DNA from: Arthrobacter globiformis
GTDB lineage: Bacteria > Actinomycetota > Actinomycetes > Actinomycetales > Micrococcaceae
Assembly: GCF_003261175.1 (NCBI RefSeq)
Contig: NZ_QLNP01000089.1
Coordinates: 62,001-126,000, forward strand
Length of the DNA stretch: 64,000 bases
Direction of reading: 5' to 3'
Shown here: one piece after another, positions 9,557-19,778 of the stretch
Layout: the number at the start of each line of letters is the position of its first letter
Numbering within the stretch: position 1 is the first letter of the stretch
Notes under the pieces: generated by a model
Told to the model about the DNA's origin: nothing
Databases searched by the model: none
Seen by the model: the letters and a program-made list of their open reading frames with translations, nothing else
Program-made: the position numbers and the translations under genes

Positions 9557-10558
9557 ATGGATGCCGCACGCCCTGACGATAGCCGTGGACCGCAGGAAAA
9601 CCTGACCGGAGCGGGGGTCCTGCCCGAGCGGCCGGCCCTGGACCGGGAAGCCCTGTCGGACGCCAACTTCCTCGCTGCCACCGGCATCGCCCAGCTGACG
9701 GTCGTGGAGACAACAGGGTCCACCAACGCCGACCTTTTACGGGCCGTGACCGTGGATCCCCAAGCCTGGCCGGACCTGGCAGTCCTGACGGCGGAGCATC
9801 AGACTGCGGCCCGTGGCCGGCTGGACCGTGCGTGGGAAGCGCCCGCCCGCAGCTCCGTCCTGGTTTCGCTGGTGCTGCGGCCCGTCAATGCCGACGGACG
9901 CCCCCTGCCCACCCAGACCTACTCGTGGCTGTCCCTCCTGGCCGCCGTCGCGCTGCGCGACGCATTGGAAGAGACGGCGGGTATCCCGGCTGAGCTGAAA
10001 TGGCCGAATGATGTCCTGGTGCGCGGCGGAAAAATCGCCGGCATCCTCGCGCAGCTCGGCCCCCTGGGCGACGGATCGGTGCCGCCGGTCATCCTGGGCA
10101 CCGGGCTGAACGTCACTCTCACCCACGACGAGCTGCCCGTGCCCACTGCCACGTCCGTCCATCTGGAGGGTGCCGGAACGGTGGACCGTACCGCGCTGCT
10201 GAAGAGCTACCTCTCGCGTTTTTGCACGCTCTACCGCAGCTTCTGCAATGCCGACGGCGATGCCACGGCCGGTCTGGCCGGCGGGCCGTCGCTGCACAAG
10301 CGTGTCGAAACGGCGATGGTCACCCTCGGCCAGCAGGTCCGCGCCCAGCTTCCCGGCGACCACGAAATCATCGGCCATGCGTCCCGGCTTGATGACTCAG
10401 GCTCCCTGCTGGTGGTGGATGCCGCTTCCCACGAGCATGTGGTGACTGCAGGGGATGTGATCCACCTGCGGCCGTGGTCCCCGCAGGGCTCGGAGAAGCA
10501 CGCGGTTGCGAAGCGCAGCTCTGACCAGCAGGGGTCCGGCGAAAGCGGTTATGCGTAA
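9557..10558 (+). CDS. birA: Biotin--[biotin carboxyl-carrier protein] ligase
   Basis: This 333-residue protein is a group I biotin ligase without an N-terminal winged helix, so it should biotinylate but not repress. Motifs in order are TTGSTNADLL (biotin site), TAARGRLDRAW (adenylate loop, in place of GRGRxGR), ELKWPNDVLV and GGKIAGILAQL (catalytic Lys region), then a small SH3-like C-terminal domain (GHASRLDDSGSLLV). It activates biotin as biotinyl-AMP and attaches it to the carboxylase alpha subunit, matching the neighbouring carboxylase genes. Its end overlaps the next gene's start by eight bases. Confidence 0.93.
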   Translation: MDAARPDDSRGPQENLTGAGVLPERPALDREALSDANFLAATGIAQLTVVETTGSTNADLLRAVTVDPQAWPDLAVLTAEHQTAARGRLDRAWEAPARSSVLVSLVLRPVNADGRPLPTQTYSWLSLLAAVALRDALEETAGIPAELKWPNDVLVRGGKIAGILAQLGPLGDGSVPPVILGTGLNVTLTHDELPVPTATSVHLEGAGTVDRTALLKSYLSRFCTLYRSFCNADGDATAGLAGGPSLHKRVETAMVTLGQQVRAQLPGDHEIIGHASRLDDSGSLLVVDAASHEHVVTAGDVIHLRPWSPQGSEKHAVAKRSSDQQGSGESGYA

Positions 10559-11150
10559 AGAACTCCTCCCGGGTGAGCAGGTCATCGTGGTGACCCGCCC
10601 GCAGCCCAGGGTGCTGTTCGTCCCGGCGGTGGTTTTCATTGTGGTGCCCGCCCTTGCCGCATTCGCAAGCGCCTGGATCATTCGCGGCGGCCTGTCTGCG
10701 CTTGCCCCGGCCATCACCGGGGAAGGGACATTCTGGGCGGTGGCCGGCTGCGTGCTGGCCGGCCTGTGGATCCTTCTGGGGTATTGTCTGCCCAGGCTGC
10801 TGCGGTGGCAGACCACCAGGTATGTCCTGACCAGCCAGCGGGTCCTGGCGCGTTACGGCATGCTCCGGCGCCGGGACCGGCAGGTTTTCCTGGCCTCGGT
10901 GCGAAATGTCACAATCAGCCAGTCGATGCTCCAGCGGATGTTGCGTTCGGGGAATATATCCTTGGATGCCGGGCACCATTTCGGCAACGTGCTGAAGGAT
11001 GTGCCGGAAGTTGCCACCTTCCACCGGTTCTTGCTGGACGCCCTTGATGAGCTTCCGGGCGACGAACCATTTGGATTTGGTCAGGCGCCGGATGAGCCCG
11101 GCGCGCGGTTTCCGCGGCACGTGAGAGAAGGTGGAAGAGATGAACGATGA
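10551..11150 (+). CDS. Membrane protein with bacterial PH domain
   Basis: The 199-residue protein starts at the ATG that overlaps the birA stop. Two hydrophobic helices occupy about residues 20-45 and 62-85. After them comes a bacterial PH (YdbS/bPH2-like) domain: TTRYVLTSQRVLARYGML, then RDRQVFLASVRNVTISQSMLQRML and GNISLDAG. The tail is acidic then basic. The family is membrane-associated and often next to birA and cyclase genes in Arthrobacter relatives, but its job is unknown. Its stop overlaps the start of the cyclase gene, so birA, this gene and the cyclase form one operon. Confidence 0.85.
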   Translation: MRKELLPGEQVIVVTRPQPRVLFVPAVVFIVVPALAAFASAWIIRGGLSALAPAITGEGTFWAVAGCVLAGLWILLGYCLPRLLRWQTTRYVLTSQRVLARYGMLRRRDRQVFLASVRNVTISQSMLQRMLRSGNISLDAGHHFGNVLKDVPEVATFHRFLLDALDELPGDEPFGFGQAPDEPGARFPRHVREGGRDER

Positions 11151-12375
11151 GGATCAGCGCGGCGCGCAGCAGACAGGCACGCACGAGACTGGCACCCACG
11201 AGGTCGGCGCAGACGGGTTTGGCACCCACGAGACTGGCGCAGACGGGTTTGGCGCAGACGGGTCCGGCGCGCAGGACACCGGTCACCGGGAGGTGACGGA
11301 CGCCGTCGTCGAAATTCCGGCCACCGGTACCCTGTCCGCAGAGCGCATAGCGGCAAAGAGTCTCGAAACAAGGCTTCTGGGCGGGGAACGCAAGCTGCGC
11401 CGCCGCGAGGTGGCGGCCGGTGTGGGCCTGTCGCTGCTCTCGGCTCGCAAACTGTGGCGAGCGCTTGGCTTCCCTAATTTCGGTGACGACGACGTCGCCT
11501 TCACCGAGCGCGATCAGGAGGCCCTGTCCACGGCTGTGGGCCTGGTCCGGAACGGAAAGCTCACCGAAGAGGCCGCCATCTCGGTCACCCGTGCCATCGG
11601 GCAGATGACGGACCGCATGGTGGTGTGGCAGATTGAGGCCCTGGTTGAGGACATGGTCCACGAACAGGGGCTTACCGACGCCCAGGCCCGCAAGCGGCTG
11701 GTCCACGAACTGCCTGCCCTGGTGGATCCCCTGGAGGAGATGCTCGTCTACTCTTGGCGGCGTCAGCTCAACGCCGCTGTGCAGCGCCTGGCTGTCCGTG
11801 CCGAAGCCGGCCTGCAGGCCAGCGAGGAGGGCCGGGAAGGCGACGAGGACGATGCGCCGCTTCCGTTGGCGCGTGCCGTTGGCTTCGCCGACCTGGTGTC
11901 CTACACGAGCCTGTCACGGCGGATGAACGAGAAGACGCTCGCCAAGCTGGTGCAGCGGTTCGAGAACAAGTGCGCGGAGATCATTTCGGTGGGCGGTGGC
12001 CGGCTGGTGAAGACCGTGGGCGACGAAGTCCTCTACATCGCCGAGACACCGGCTGCGGGAGCCGAAATATCGCTTGCCCTGGCCGAAGCCTTCACCCGGG
12101 ACGAGATCCTGCCCGAGGCACGGGTTGCCATGGTCTGGGGGCGGATCCTTTCCCGTCTGGGCGACATTTACGGACCCACCGTCAACCTTGCCGCCCGTCT
12201 CACCACGCTGGCCGATCCGGGGACCGTGCTGGTCGACTCGATGACGGCGGCGGCTCTGGACCAGGACGAGCGGTTCGTGCTCATTCCCCAGGACGTGGAG
12301 AACGTCCGGGGATTCGGGGAGATCCAGCCGGTCACCCTGGCGCGGGGACGGGGCAAGGGCCTGGTTCTGGACTAG
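11140..12375 (+). CDS. Class III adenylate/guanylate cyclase domain protein with N-terminal HTH-like region
   Basis: The protein is about 411 residues from the ATG here; a GTG three codons upstream is also possible. It has a repetitive tail (residues 13-47), a helical region that begins like a MerR/winged-helix fold (LLSARKLWRALGFPNFGDDD) and continues as a regulatory helical domain, then a class III cyclase domain at about residues 245-405. Metal-binding aspartates sit in FADLVSYT and KTVGDEV, the base-selecting Asp in GDIYG favours ATP, and the transition-state Asn and Arg are in VNLAARL. All are present, so it is probably an active, soluble adenylyl cyclase. It is the last gene of the birA operon. 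Confidence 0.87.
   Translation: MNDEDQRGAQQTGTHETGTHEVGADGFGTHETGADGFGADGSGAQDTGHREVTDAVVEIPATGTLSAERIAAKSLETRLLGGERKLRRREVAAGVGLSLLSARKLWRALGFPNFGDDDVAFTERDQEALSTAVGLVRNGKLTEEAAISVTRAIGQMTDRMVVWQIEALVEDMVHEQGLTDAQARKRLVHELPALVDPLEEMLVYSWRRQLNAAVQRLAVRAEAGLQASEEGREGDEDDAPLPLARAVGFADLVSYTSLSRRMNEKTLAKLVQRFENKCAEIISVGGGRLVKTVGDEVLYIAETPAAGAEISLALAEAFTRDEILPEARVAMVWGRILSRLGDIYGPTVNLAARLTTLADPGTVLVDSMTAAALDQDERFVLIPQDVENVRGFGEIQPVTLARGRGKGLVLD
11176..11280 (+). repeat. 15-bp in-frame tandem repeats (7 degenerate units) in the cyclase N-terminus
   Basis: Seven five-residue units (GTHET, GTHEV, GADGF, GTHET, GADGF, GADGS, GAQDT) are encoded in a row. Two DNA unit types alternate, GGCACCCACGAGACT and GGCGCAGACGGGTTT, the second nearly identical between copies. 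Confidence 0.85.
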
Positions 12376-12403
12376 GACCCCTCGCCAGGGGCCCGCAGCG
12401 TGG

Positions 12404-12434
12404 GCAGTCCTCCCCATCGCGGGGACAGGACTGC
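12404..12434 (+). terminator. Hairpin(s) after the cyclase gene
   Basis: Arms GCAGTCCT/AGGACTGC with an inner CCCC/GGGG pair form a stable stem. A second stem, GAACGGCC/GGCCGTTC, follows at 12458-12478 and is followed by TT. Together they separate the birA operon from the large cluster that starts at 12634. No long T-run is present. The remaining gap (12479-12633) should hold the cluster promoter, but I see no convincing -35/-10 pair. Confidence 0.5.
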
Positions 12435-12633
12435 GCGGGTAGGGTGGGCAGCGTAACGAACGGCCCCGGCGGCCGTTCTTGGACAAGCCGCCAGCGCCCA
12501 TGTAATAGTCAAGGCTCAGAATTGTTCCGACGTCTCTACGGGGGAGTGGCGGAATGTCACCGGCCCGTGATGAACAATCAGGGGCTAGCAAGTCGCTCTC
12601 AGGCGGCTGTGATTTCAGGGGAATAATAGCGCT

Positions 12634-15600
12634 GTGTCAACTTTGTTCGGCAAGCTGGGGCTGAGGAACCGCCGCAACAAGATCGTCACCGGAACCGTCT
12701 TTTCCGTTGCTGCTGCAGCACTGGTGGCCGGTGCCGTCATCTACCCGGGGTTCAAGACAACCGAGGTTGACCTTAACGACGGCGGCGTCTGGGTGGTCAG
12801 CAAGGCACGGAACGCCGTCGGCCGCCTCAACTACCCCTCGCGGGTCCTCGACGGTGCGGTGACCCCGGCCAGCACCACGTTCGATGTCCTGCAGAACGCC
12901 GGAAAGGTATTCGTCGACGACGAATCCGGCTCCACCCTGAACCAGGTGTCAGCCGCCAACATGAGGCTCGGCGGCGACAAGCAGCTTCCCGGCTCGGCGC
13001 AGGTGAGCTTCGGCGCCGACACCATCTCGGTCACCGACCCTGCCGCCGGGAAGATGTGGGCGATGTCCCCGTCCACGGTTAACGCCTTCGATGAGGAGTC
13101 CAGTGAGCCCGCCGTGGCGGGCTCCGAAGGGCTGGTGTCCGCCGTCGGTTCCGATGACCGGATCTATTCGGCGGATCCGAAAACGGGGCAGGTGACAGTG
13201 ACCACGGTGGACGCCGCGGGGGCAGCCACCGGCACCGAGTCCAGCACGTGGGACGGGCTGAAGGGCGCCGGGGACCTCCAGATCTCTGTCGTGGGGGACC
13301 AGGCTGTGGTCCTGGACGCAGCCGCCGGAAATCTGTTCCTGCCCGGCGGACGCGAGGTGCCGCTGGCTGACGCGCGCGAGGCGAAGCTCCAGCAGCCGGG
13401 CCCGGCGTCCGACACCGTGGCCGTGGCAACCGGCAAGGCGCTCCTCAGGCAGCCGCTGAACGGTGCCGCCGTGAAGGCCGTAACGTTCGGCGGCCAGGGG
13501 GTACCGGCGGCGCCGGTGCAGCTGGGCGGCTGCGTCCACGCCGCGTGGTCCGGAGCCAACAAGTATGTGCGGGACTGCGCGAATGCCGCGGACAACAAGA
13601 ACGTAGCGGTGCCCAAAGCCAGCGCCTCGCCCAGCTACGTTTTCCGGGTCAACCGGGACCTTGTGGTCCTGAATGACGTGAACTCGGGAAACGTGTGGCT
13701 GGTCAACCAGAACATGCAGCTGGTCAACAACTGGGACGACGTTGTCCCGCCCAAGAACCAGGCTGACGACCCGGATGAGGAATCGGCAGACGACAACACC
13801 ATCAACGTCCTGCCCGACCGCACCAAGCCGAACCGTCCCCCCGAAACGAAACCCGACGCCGTCGGCGTCCGGCCTGGCCGCACCACTGTCCTCAGCGTCC
13901 TCGACAACGACTCCGACCCCGACGGCGACGTCCTGACCGCCTCGCTCGGCGCAGAGGGGCCGCGGGCCGGCACCATCGAAAGCATCTACGGCGGGTCCGC
14001 CTTCCAGATCACGGTGCCGGCCGATGCCGCGCCCGGAACCGAGACCTTCGACTACACGGCTGCGGACGGCCGCGGGCTCTCGGCCGGCGGCAAGGTCAAC
14101 CTGAGCGTCGTGGGCCCGGACGAGAACCGGCCCCCGGCCTTCAAACGCGGGGACCCCACCACACTCCTCGTGGAGCAGGGCAAGACCGTCAGCCAGAACA
14201 TCCTCACCGACTGGGCCGATCCCGACGGCGACGACCTCGTCCTGATGTCGGCCACCGCCGACAATGAGCAGGACCAGGTCAAGGTCCGCCGTGACGGCCT
14301 GCTCACCTTCCAGGACTCCGGCGCCTCGGCCGGCAAGAAAAGCGTCAGCGTGTCCGTCTGGGACGGCCGCGCCACCACCACCGGCAAGGTGGTGGTCAAC
14401 GTCCAGCCGCCGGGCGCACTCGCTCCCGTGGTCAACGCCGACCACGTCACCGCCGTGGTGGGCCAGGACCTGGTCATCGCACCGCTGAAGAACGACGTCG
14501 ACCCCAACGGCGGTGCTCTGCGCCTCGCCCAGGTGGAGGCCGCCGGAGCCGCAGAGCTGGGCCCGGTCACCGACGGCGGCACCTTCACCTTCCGAAGCCG
14601 CACGCCGGGGCCGGTGTACCTGACATACCTGGCCAGCAACGGGCCGCAAAGCAGCCAGGGCCTCATCCGGGTTGATGTGGAATCGGGCAAGGACTCAGGA
14701 AATCCCGTCGCCGTCCACGACGTGGCGCTCCTTCCGGTGGGCGGCAGCGTCCTGCTGGACCCGCTGGCCAACGACTCGGACCCGTCCGGGGGGGTCCTGG
14801 TGCTGCAGTCCGTTGCGGTGCCGGAGAACGCCACGGCGTCGGTCAGCGTGATCGACCACAGCGTCCTGCGGATCACCGACATCGCCGGCATCAAGGACCC
14901 CTTCCTGTTCCGCTACACGATGTCCAACGGCAAATCCTCCGCGACGGGTAGCGTCTCGGTGGTGCCTGTTCCCGCCCCGGCTGTGGTGGAGGCGCCGCAG
15001 CCCAAGCCCGACGAGGTCAACGTCCGCGTCAACGACGTCGTGACCATCCCCGTCCTGGACAACGACACGCACCCCCAGGGCGAAAAGCTGACGGTTGACC
15101 CGGTCCTGCCGCAGGCCGTGCCGGCGGAGGACGGCAAGAGCTTCGTCTCCGAGAACACACTCCGTTTTATCGCCGGCAGCCAGCCCAAGACCGTGCGCGC
15201 CATCTACAACGCCGTGGACCCCCAGGGCCAGAAGAGCGCCGCCGCCGTCACCATCCACGTCCTGCCGCTGGAGGGTGCCGAAAACTCCCGGCCGCAGCCT
15301 AAGAACCTGACCGCCCGGGTGGTTGCTGGCGGTACGGTGCGCATCCCGGTGCCGCTGGACGGCATTGACCCGGACGGCGACTCCGTCCAACTGACGGGCA
15401 TCGACAGCACGCCCGGCATGGGCACCGCGACGGCGGGCAGCAGCTTCATCGACTTCGTGGCGGGCGGCAACGGTGCCGGGACCGATACGTTCCGCTACAA
15501 GGTGGTCGACCGGCAGGGCGCCGTGAACACCGGCACCGTCACCGTCGGCATCGCACCGCGCAGCGACACCAACCAGAAGCCCACGCCGGTGGACGACCAG

Positions 15601-18600
15601 GTCAAGGTCCGGCCCGGGCGGCAGATCGCCGTCGACGCGGCCGGCAACGACACCGATCCGGACGGGGACCTGATCAGGATCGTCAGCGACGGCATCGAAG
15701 CCGATGCCGCGTTGAAGGCCACTGTCAGCAAGCAAAGCGGCCGCATCCTGCTGCAGGCTCCGGCCACCGAAGGCACCGTCAACGTCCGCTACACGGTGGC
15801 CGACGAACGAGGGGCGTCCGCACAGGCAGCCATCCGGATGGTGGTGGACAGCAACGTCCCGCTCCAGGCACCGATCGCCCGGGATGACCGGGTGACCTCC
15901 GCGCAGACGCTTGGCAAGACCGCCGTGGACGTCCCCGTCCTCAAGAATGACGAAGACCCTGACGGCGTGGGCGAGAACCTCAAGGTCAGCAGCGCCGCCG
16001 AAACTGCGCGGCCGGGCACGGACGGCAACATGATCGTGGAGCTGACCGGCCAGCCGCAGCTGGTGCCCTACACCGTGGAGGACGTCGACGGCCAGAAGTC
16101 CACGGCGATCATCTGGGTGCCGGGCCTCGGCCAGCAGGTTCCCACCCTTGCCAAGGACGAGGTCCTCGAAGTGGTCGCGGGCCAGTCCGTGACCGCAAAC
16201 CTCGCCGACTGGGTCAAGGTGCGGGGCGGACGTTCGCCCCGGCTGACCCAGGCCGACCGGATCAAGCTCATCGGTGCGGACGGCAGCAACCCGGTGGCCG
16301 CTAACGGCACAGCCGTCAGGTACACCGCGGACAAGGACTACGTGGGCCCCGGGTCCATCACCTTCGAGGTGACGGACGGCTCGGGCCCGGACGACCCCGC
16401 CGGACTCAAATCCACGCTGAGCATCCGCACTAAGGTGCTGCCCGACCCCAACCGGAACAACCCGCCGGTACTGCTCGGCGGTGCGGTGGACGTTCCGCTG
16501 GGCGACCCCGCCGCCGCGGATCTGGCCAAACTGACCACCGACCCGGATGGCGACGACGCCGCGAACATGAAGTACGAGATCGCCGGCGCAGTTCCCCAGG
16601 GCTTCAACGTGGCCATCGACGGCGCGTCCCTGAACGTCTCCGCCAAGGACGGGCTGCGGCCCGGCGACGGGGGCGCCGTGCAGGTGAAGGCGAAGGACCC
16701 GCGGGGCCTTGACTCCACCGCCACGTTCCGGCTGGCCGTTACGGCGACCAACCGGGCCAAGCCGGTGGCCAATGACGACGTGGAGGCAAACGCCGCGGCG
16801 GGCAAGCCGGTGACTATCAAGGTGCTGGCAAATGATGCCAACCCGTTCCCGGATACCCCGCTGAAGATCGCGGCGGCGACGGCCGAGACGGGCACAGGAA
16901 ACGTCGTTGTGGAGGGGGACAGCGTGGTGGTCACTCCGGCCGCAGGGTTCTCCGGAGCCATGGTTGTCGCCTACACCGTTGTGGACAAGACCGGGGAAGT
17001 CTCGCGCCAGGCCACCGCCCGCATCCGGCTCACGGTCAAGGACAAACCTCTGGCACCCACCACGCCGCAGGCACAGAGTGTGGGTGACCGGACTGCGCTG
17101 CTGAACTGGACTGCCCCCGCGGACCGCGGGTCACCCATCACCAAGTACACGGTGTACGGCGAAGGCGGATACAAGCAGGAGTGCCCGGCCAACTCGTGCA
17201 CCCTGAACAACCTGGTGAACAACACCAAGTACCACTTCCAGGTGACGGCGACGAACGAGTTTGGCGAGTCCGAACGCTCACCGGGTTCGGCTGAAGTCCG
17301 GCCGGACGTGAAGCCCGAGATGCCGCTGGCGCCGGGTCTGAAGTTCGGCGACAAGCAGCTCACCATTGCCTGGAAGGCGCCGGCCAGCAAGGGCTCGCCG
17401 ATCAAATCCTACGATCTGGAAATTTCACCAGCACCCAGCGGCCGGAACCCGCAGATCCAAAACCTGACGTCCACCAGCTACGTCTGGAAGGGACTTACCA
17501 ACGGCGTGGCCTACAAGGTACGCGTCCTCGCCCGGAACGATGCAAAGGACCCCTCGGAGTGGAGCACCTACTCCGCGGCCGAGGTGCCGGCCGGCGTGCC
17601 GGTGACGCCGGCCGCCCCGAGCGTCTCGGACGTCGCGCCGGTGGGGGACCAGAGCCAGCTCCAGGTGAACTGGACGGCTCCGAACAACAACGGGGATGCC
17701 GTCTCCTCCTACACACTCACCACGCTGCACAGTGGGGCAGTAGTCAAGAGCCAGCAGGTGGCCTCCGGCACGTCCCTGAACGTCACGGTGGGCAACTCCG
17801 AGTCTGACTACGCGTTCACCGTTTCCGCTAAAAACAAGGCCGGCACGTCCGGAACCAGCGCCCAGTCCGCCCCCATCCGGGCCGCGGGAAAACCCGGTAC
17901 GGTCAGCAGCGGCACTGTTCACGCCCCGGGAAACAACGGCCAGCTGAAGGTCACCTTCACCCCGCTGACCCAGGCCCAGCGAAATGGATCGCAGGCATCG
18001 GAGATTGGCTACCGCTGGACCACTGCCTACGGCTCCGGCCCCATCAGTGCACCCGGCGGCACCATCTACGGGCAGCCGAACGGCAAGGACGTCACGGTCA
18101 ACATCATTGCCTTCTCCACCAAGAACAACGTTTCAGGTGATGCCAAGGCGATTGGTTCGGCTGTTCCCTATGGCGCGCCGGCAACGCCGGCGGTCACCGG
18201 CGAGACGTCACCCAAGGGGGACCCGCAGGTGCACTGGACCTGGAACGCGCCCTATGACAACGGCCGGGTCATCAACCGCTACGAGGTCAGCTTTGACGGG
18301 GGCGGGTTTACGTCGGTGGGGCTGAAACGCCAGTACAACCGTGACGGCGGAGGCTGGAACCAAAGGCATACACTGCGGGTCCGTGCATGCAACGGCACCG
18401 ACGGCGACAAGGACTGCGGACAGCCCGGCTCTGCCGTTGCCACGTCAGGTGCTGATCCGACTCCTCCACCGCCTACGTCCTGGAGTATCAGTGCCACACC
18501 GGTGCGCACCTGCACTGAGCCCAACAGCAGTACTGACAGCTACCGGAACAGCAATCCCGATCAGTGCCTCAGCCCTGGCAAGTGGTTCGACACGGGGATC

Positions 18601-18747
18601 ACCGCCCAGGCCGACTACTACGTGCGGTGGGGCTCATCGGGCCGGCTCTGGTATCACCTGACTTCCGGGCCCGCCGCCGGGAACTTTGCCCGCGGAGACA
18701 CCACCTCCCTGGGGACCAACCCGCCGGCCGGAATGCCGCGACGGTAA
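12634..18747 (+). CDS. Giant membrane-anchored Ig/cadherin-like and FN3 repeat protein (first gene of the envelope cluster)
   Basis: This 2037-residue protein begins with a short basic cytoplasmic tail (KLGLRNRRNK) and one hydrophobic helix (about residues 22-42), so it is probably a type II membrane protein whose bulk is outside. Residues about 45-380 form repeating beta strands that look like a propeller. About eleven Ig/cadherin-like modules follow (residues about 400-1465); most begin with a strand and then VLDNDSDPDGD or a variant, a likely calcium-binding Asp cluster. About five FN3 modules follow (1470-1945), with NWTAP at the strand B position. The C-terminal 90 residues have Cys pairs. 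No LPXTG sorting motif is seen. The start is GTG. A surface-spanning or peptidoglycan-layer scaffold is inferred. It corresponds to the FN3 gene of PFNA-type clusters. Confidence 0.85.
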   Translation: MSTLFGKLGLRNRRNKIVTGTVFSVAAAALVAGAVIYPGFKTTEVDLNDGGVWVVSKARNAVGRLNYPSRVLDGAVTPASTTFDVLQNAGKVFVDDESGSTLNQVSAANMRLGGDKQLPGSAQVSFGADTISVTDPAAGKMWAMSPSTVNAFDEESSEPAVAGSEGLVSAVGSDDRIYSADPKTGQVTVTTVDAAGAATGTESSTWDGLKGAGDLQISVVGDQAVVLDAAAGNLFLPGGREVPLADAREAKLQQPGPASDTVAVATGKALLRQPLNGAAVKAVTFGGQGVPAAPVQLGGCVHAAWSGANKYVRDCANAADNKNVAVPKASASPSYVFRVNRDLVVLNDVNSGNVWLVNQNMQLVNNWDDVVPPKNQADDPDEESADDNTINVLPDRTKPNRPPETKPDAVGVRPGRTTVLSVLDNDSDPDGDVLTASLGAEGPRAGTIESIYGGSAFQITVPADAAPGTETFDYTAADGRGLSAGGKVNLSVVGPDENRPPAFKRGDPTTLLVEQGKTVSQNILTDWADPDGDDLVLMSATADNEQDQVKVRRDGLLTFQDSGASAGKKSVSVSVWDGRATTTGKVVVNVQPPGALAPVVNADHVTAVVGQDLVIAPLKNDVDPNGGALRLAQVEAAGAAELGPVTDGGTFTFRSRTPGPVYLTYLASNGPQSSQGLIRVDVESGKDSGNPVAVHDVALLPVGGSVLLDPLANDSDPSGGVLVLQSVAVPENATASVSVIDHSVLRITDIAGIKDPFLFRYTMSNGKSSATGSVSVVPVPAPAVVEAPQPKPDEVNVRVNDVVTIPVLDNDTHPQGEKLTVDPVLPQAVPAEDGKSFVSENTLRFIAGSQPKTVRAIYNAVDPQGQKSAAAVTIHVLPLEGAENSRPQPKNLTARVVAGGTVRIPVPLDGIDPDGDSVQLTGIDSTPGMGTATAGSSFIDFVAGGNGAGTDTFRYKVVDRQGAVNTGTVTVGIAPRSDTNQKPTPVDDQVKVRPGRQIAVDAAGNDTDPDGDLIRIVSDGIEADAALKATVSKQSGRILLQAPATEGTVNVRYTVADERGASAQAAIRMVVDSNVPLQAPIARDDRVTSAQTLGKTAVDVPVLKNDEDPDGVGENLKVSSAAETARPGTDGNMIVELTGQPQLVPYTVEDVDGQKSTAIIWVPGLGQQVPTLAKDEVLEVVAGQSVTANLADWVKVRGGRSPRLTQADRIKLIGADGSNPVAANGTAVRYTADKDYVGPGSITFEVTDGSGPDDPAGLKSTLSIRTKVLPDPNRNNPPVLLGGAVDVPLGDPAAADLAKLTTDPDGDDAANMKYEIAGAVPQGFNVAIDGASLNVSAKDGLRPGDGGAVQVKAKDPRGLDSTATFRLAVTATNRAKPVANDDVEANAAAGKPVTIKVLANDANPFPDTPLKIAAATAETGTGNVVVEGDSVVVTPAAGFSGAMVVAYTVVDKTGEVSRQATARIRLTVKDKPLAPTTPQAQSVGDRTALLNWTAPADRGSPITKYTVYGEGGYKQECPANSCTLNNLVNNTKYHFQVTATNEFGESERSPGSAEVRPDVKPEMPLAPGLKFGDKQLTIAWKAPASKGSPIKSYDLEISPAPSGRNPQIQNLTSTSYVWKGLTNGVAYKVRVLARNDAKDPSEWSTYSAAEVPAGVPVTPAAPSVSDVAPVGDQSQLQVNWTAPNNNGDAVSSYTLTTLHSGAVVKSQQVASGTSLNVTVGNSESDYAFTVSAKNKAGTSGTSAQSAPIRAAGKPGTVSSGTVHAPGNNGQLKVTFTPLTQAQRNGSQASEIGYRWTTAYGSGPISAPGGTIYGQPNGKDVTVNIIAFSTKNNVSGDAKAIGSAVPYGAPATPAVTGETSPKGDPQVHWTWNAPYDNGRVINRYEVSFDGGGFTSVGLKRQYNRDGGGWNQRHTLRVRACNGTDGDKDCGQPGSAVATSGADPTPPPPTSWSISATPVRTCTEPNSSTDSYRNSNPDQCLSPGKWFDTGITAQADYYVRWGSSGRLWYHLTSGPAAGNFARGDTTSLGTNPPAGMPRR

Positions 18748-18806
18748 TCCCCGGTGCGCCAGCCGCCACACCAACTACGACTGCACGAAACAGAAGAGGA
18801 ACAACC

Positions 18807-19778
<972 letters not shown>

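Noticed and set aside
12949-14649. Long open frame (about 566 codons) on the minus strand inside the giant FN3/Ig gene
   Set aside because: It has no domain-like sequence, is His/Arg/Gly-rich as expected from antisense of high-GC code, and the + strand frame has clear repeated beta domains.
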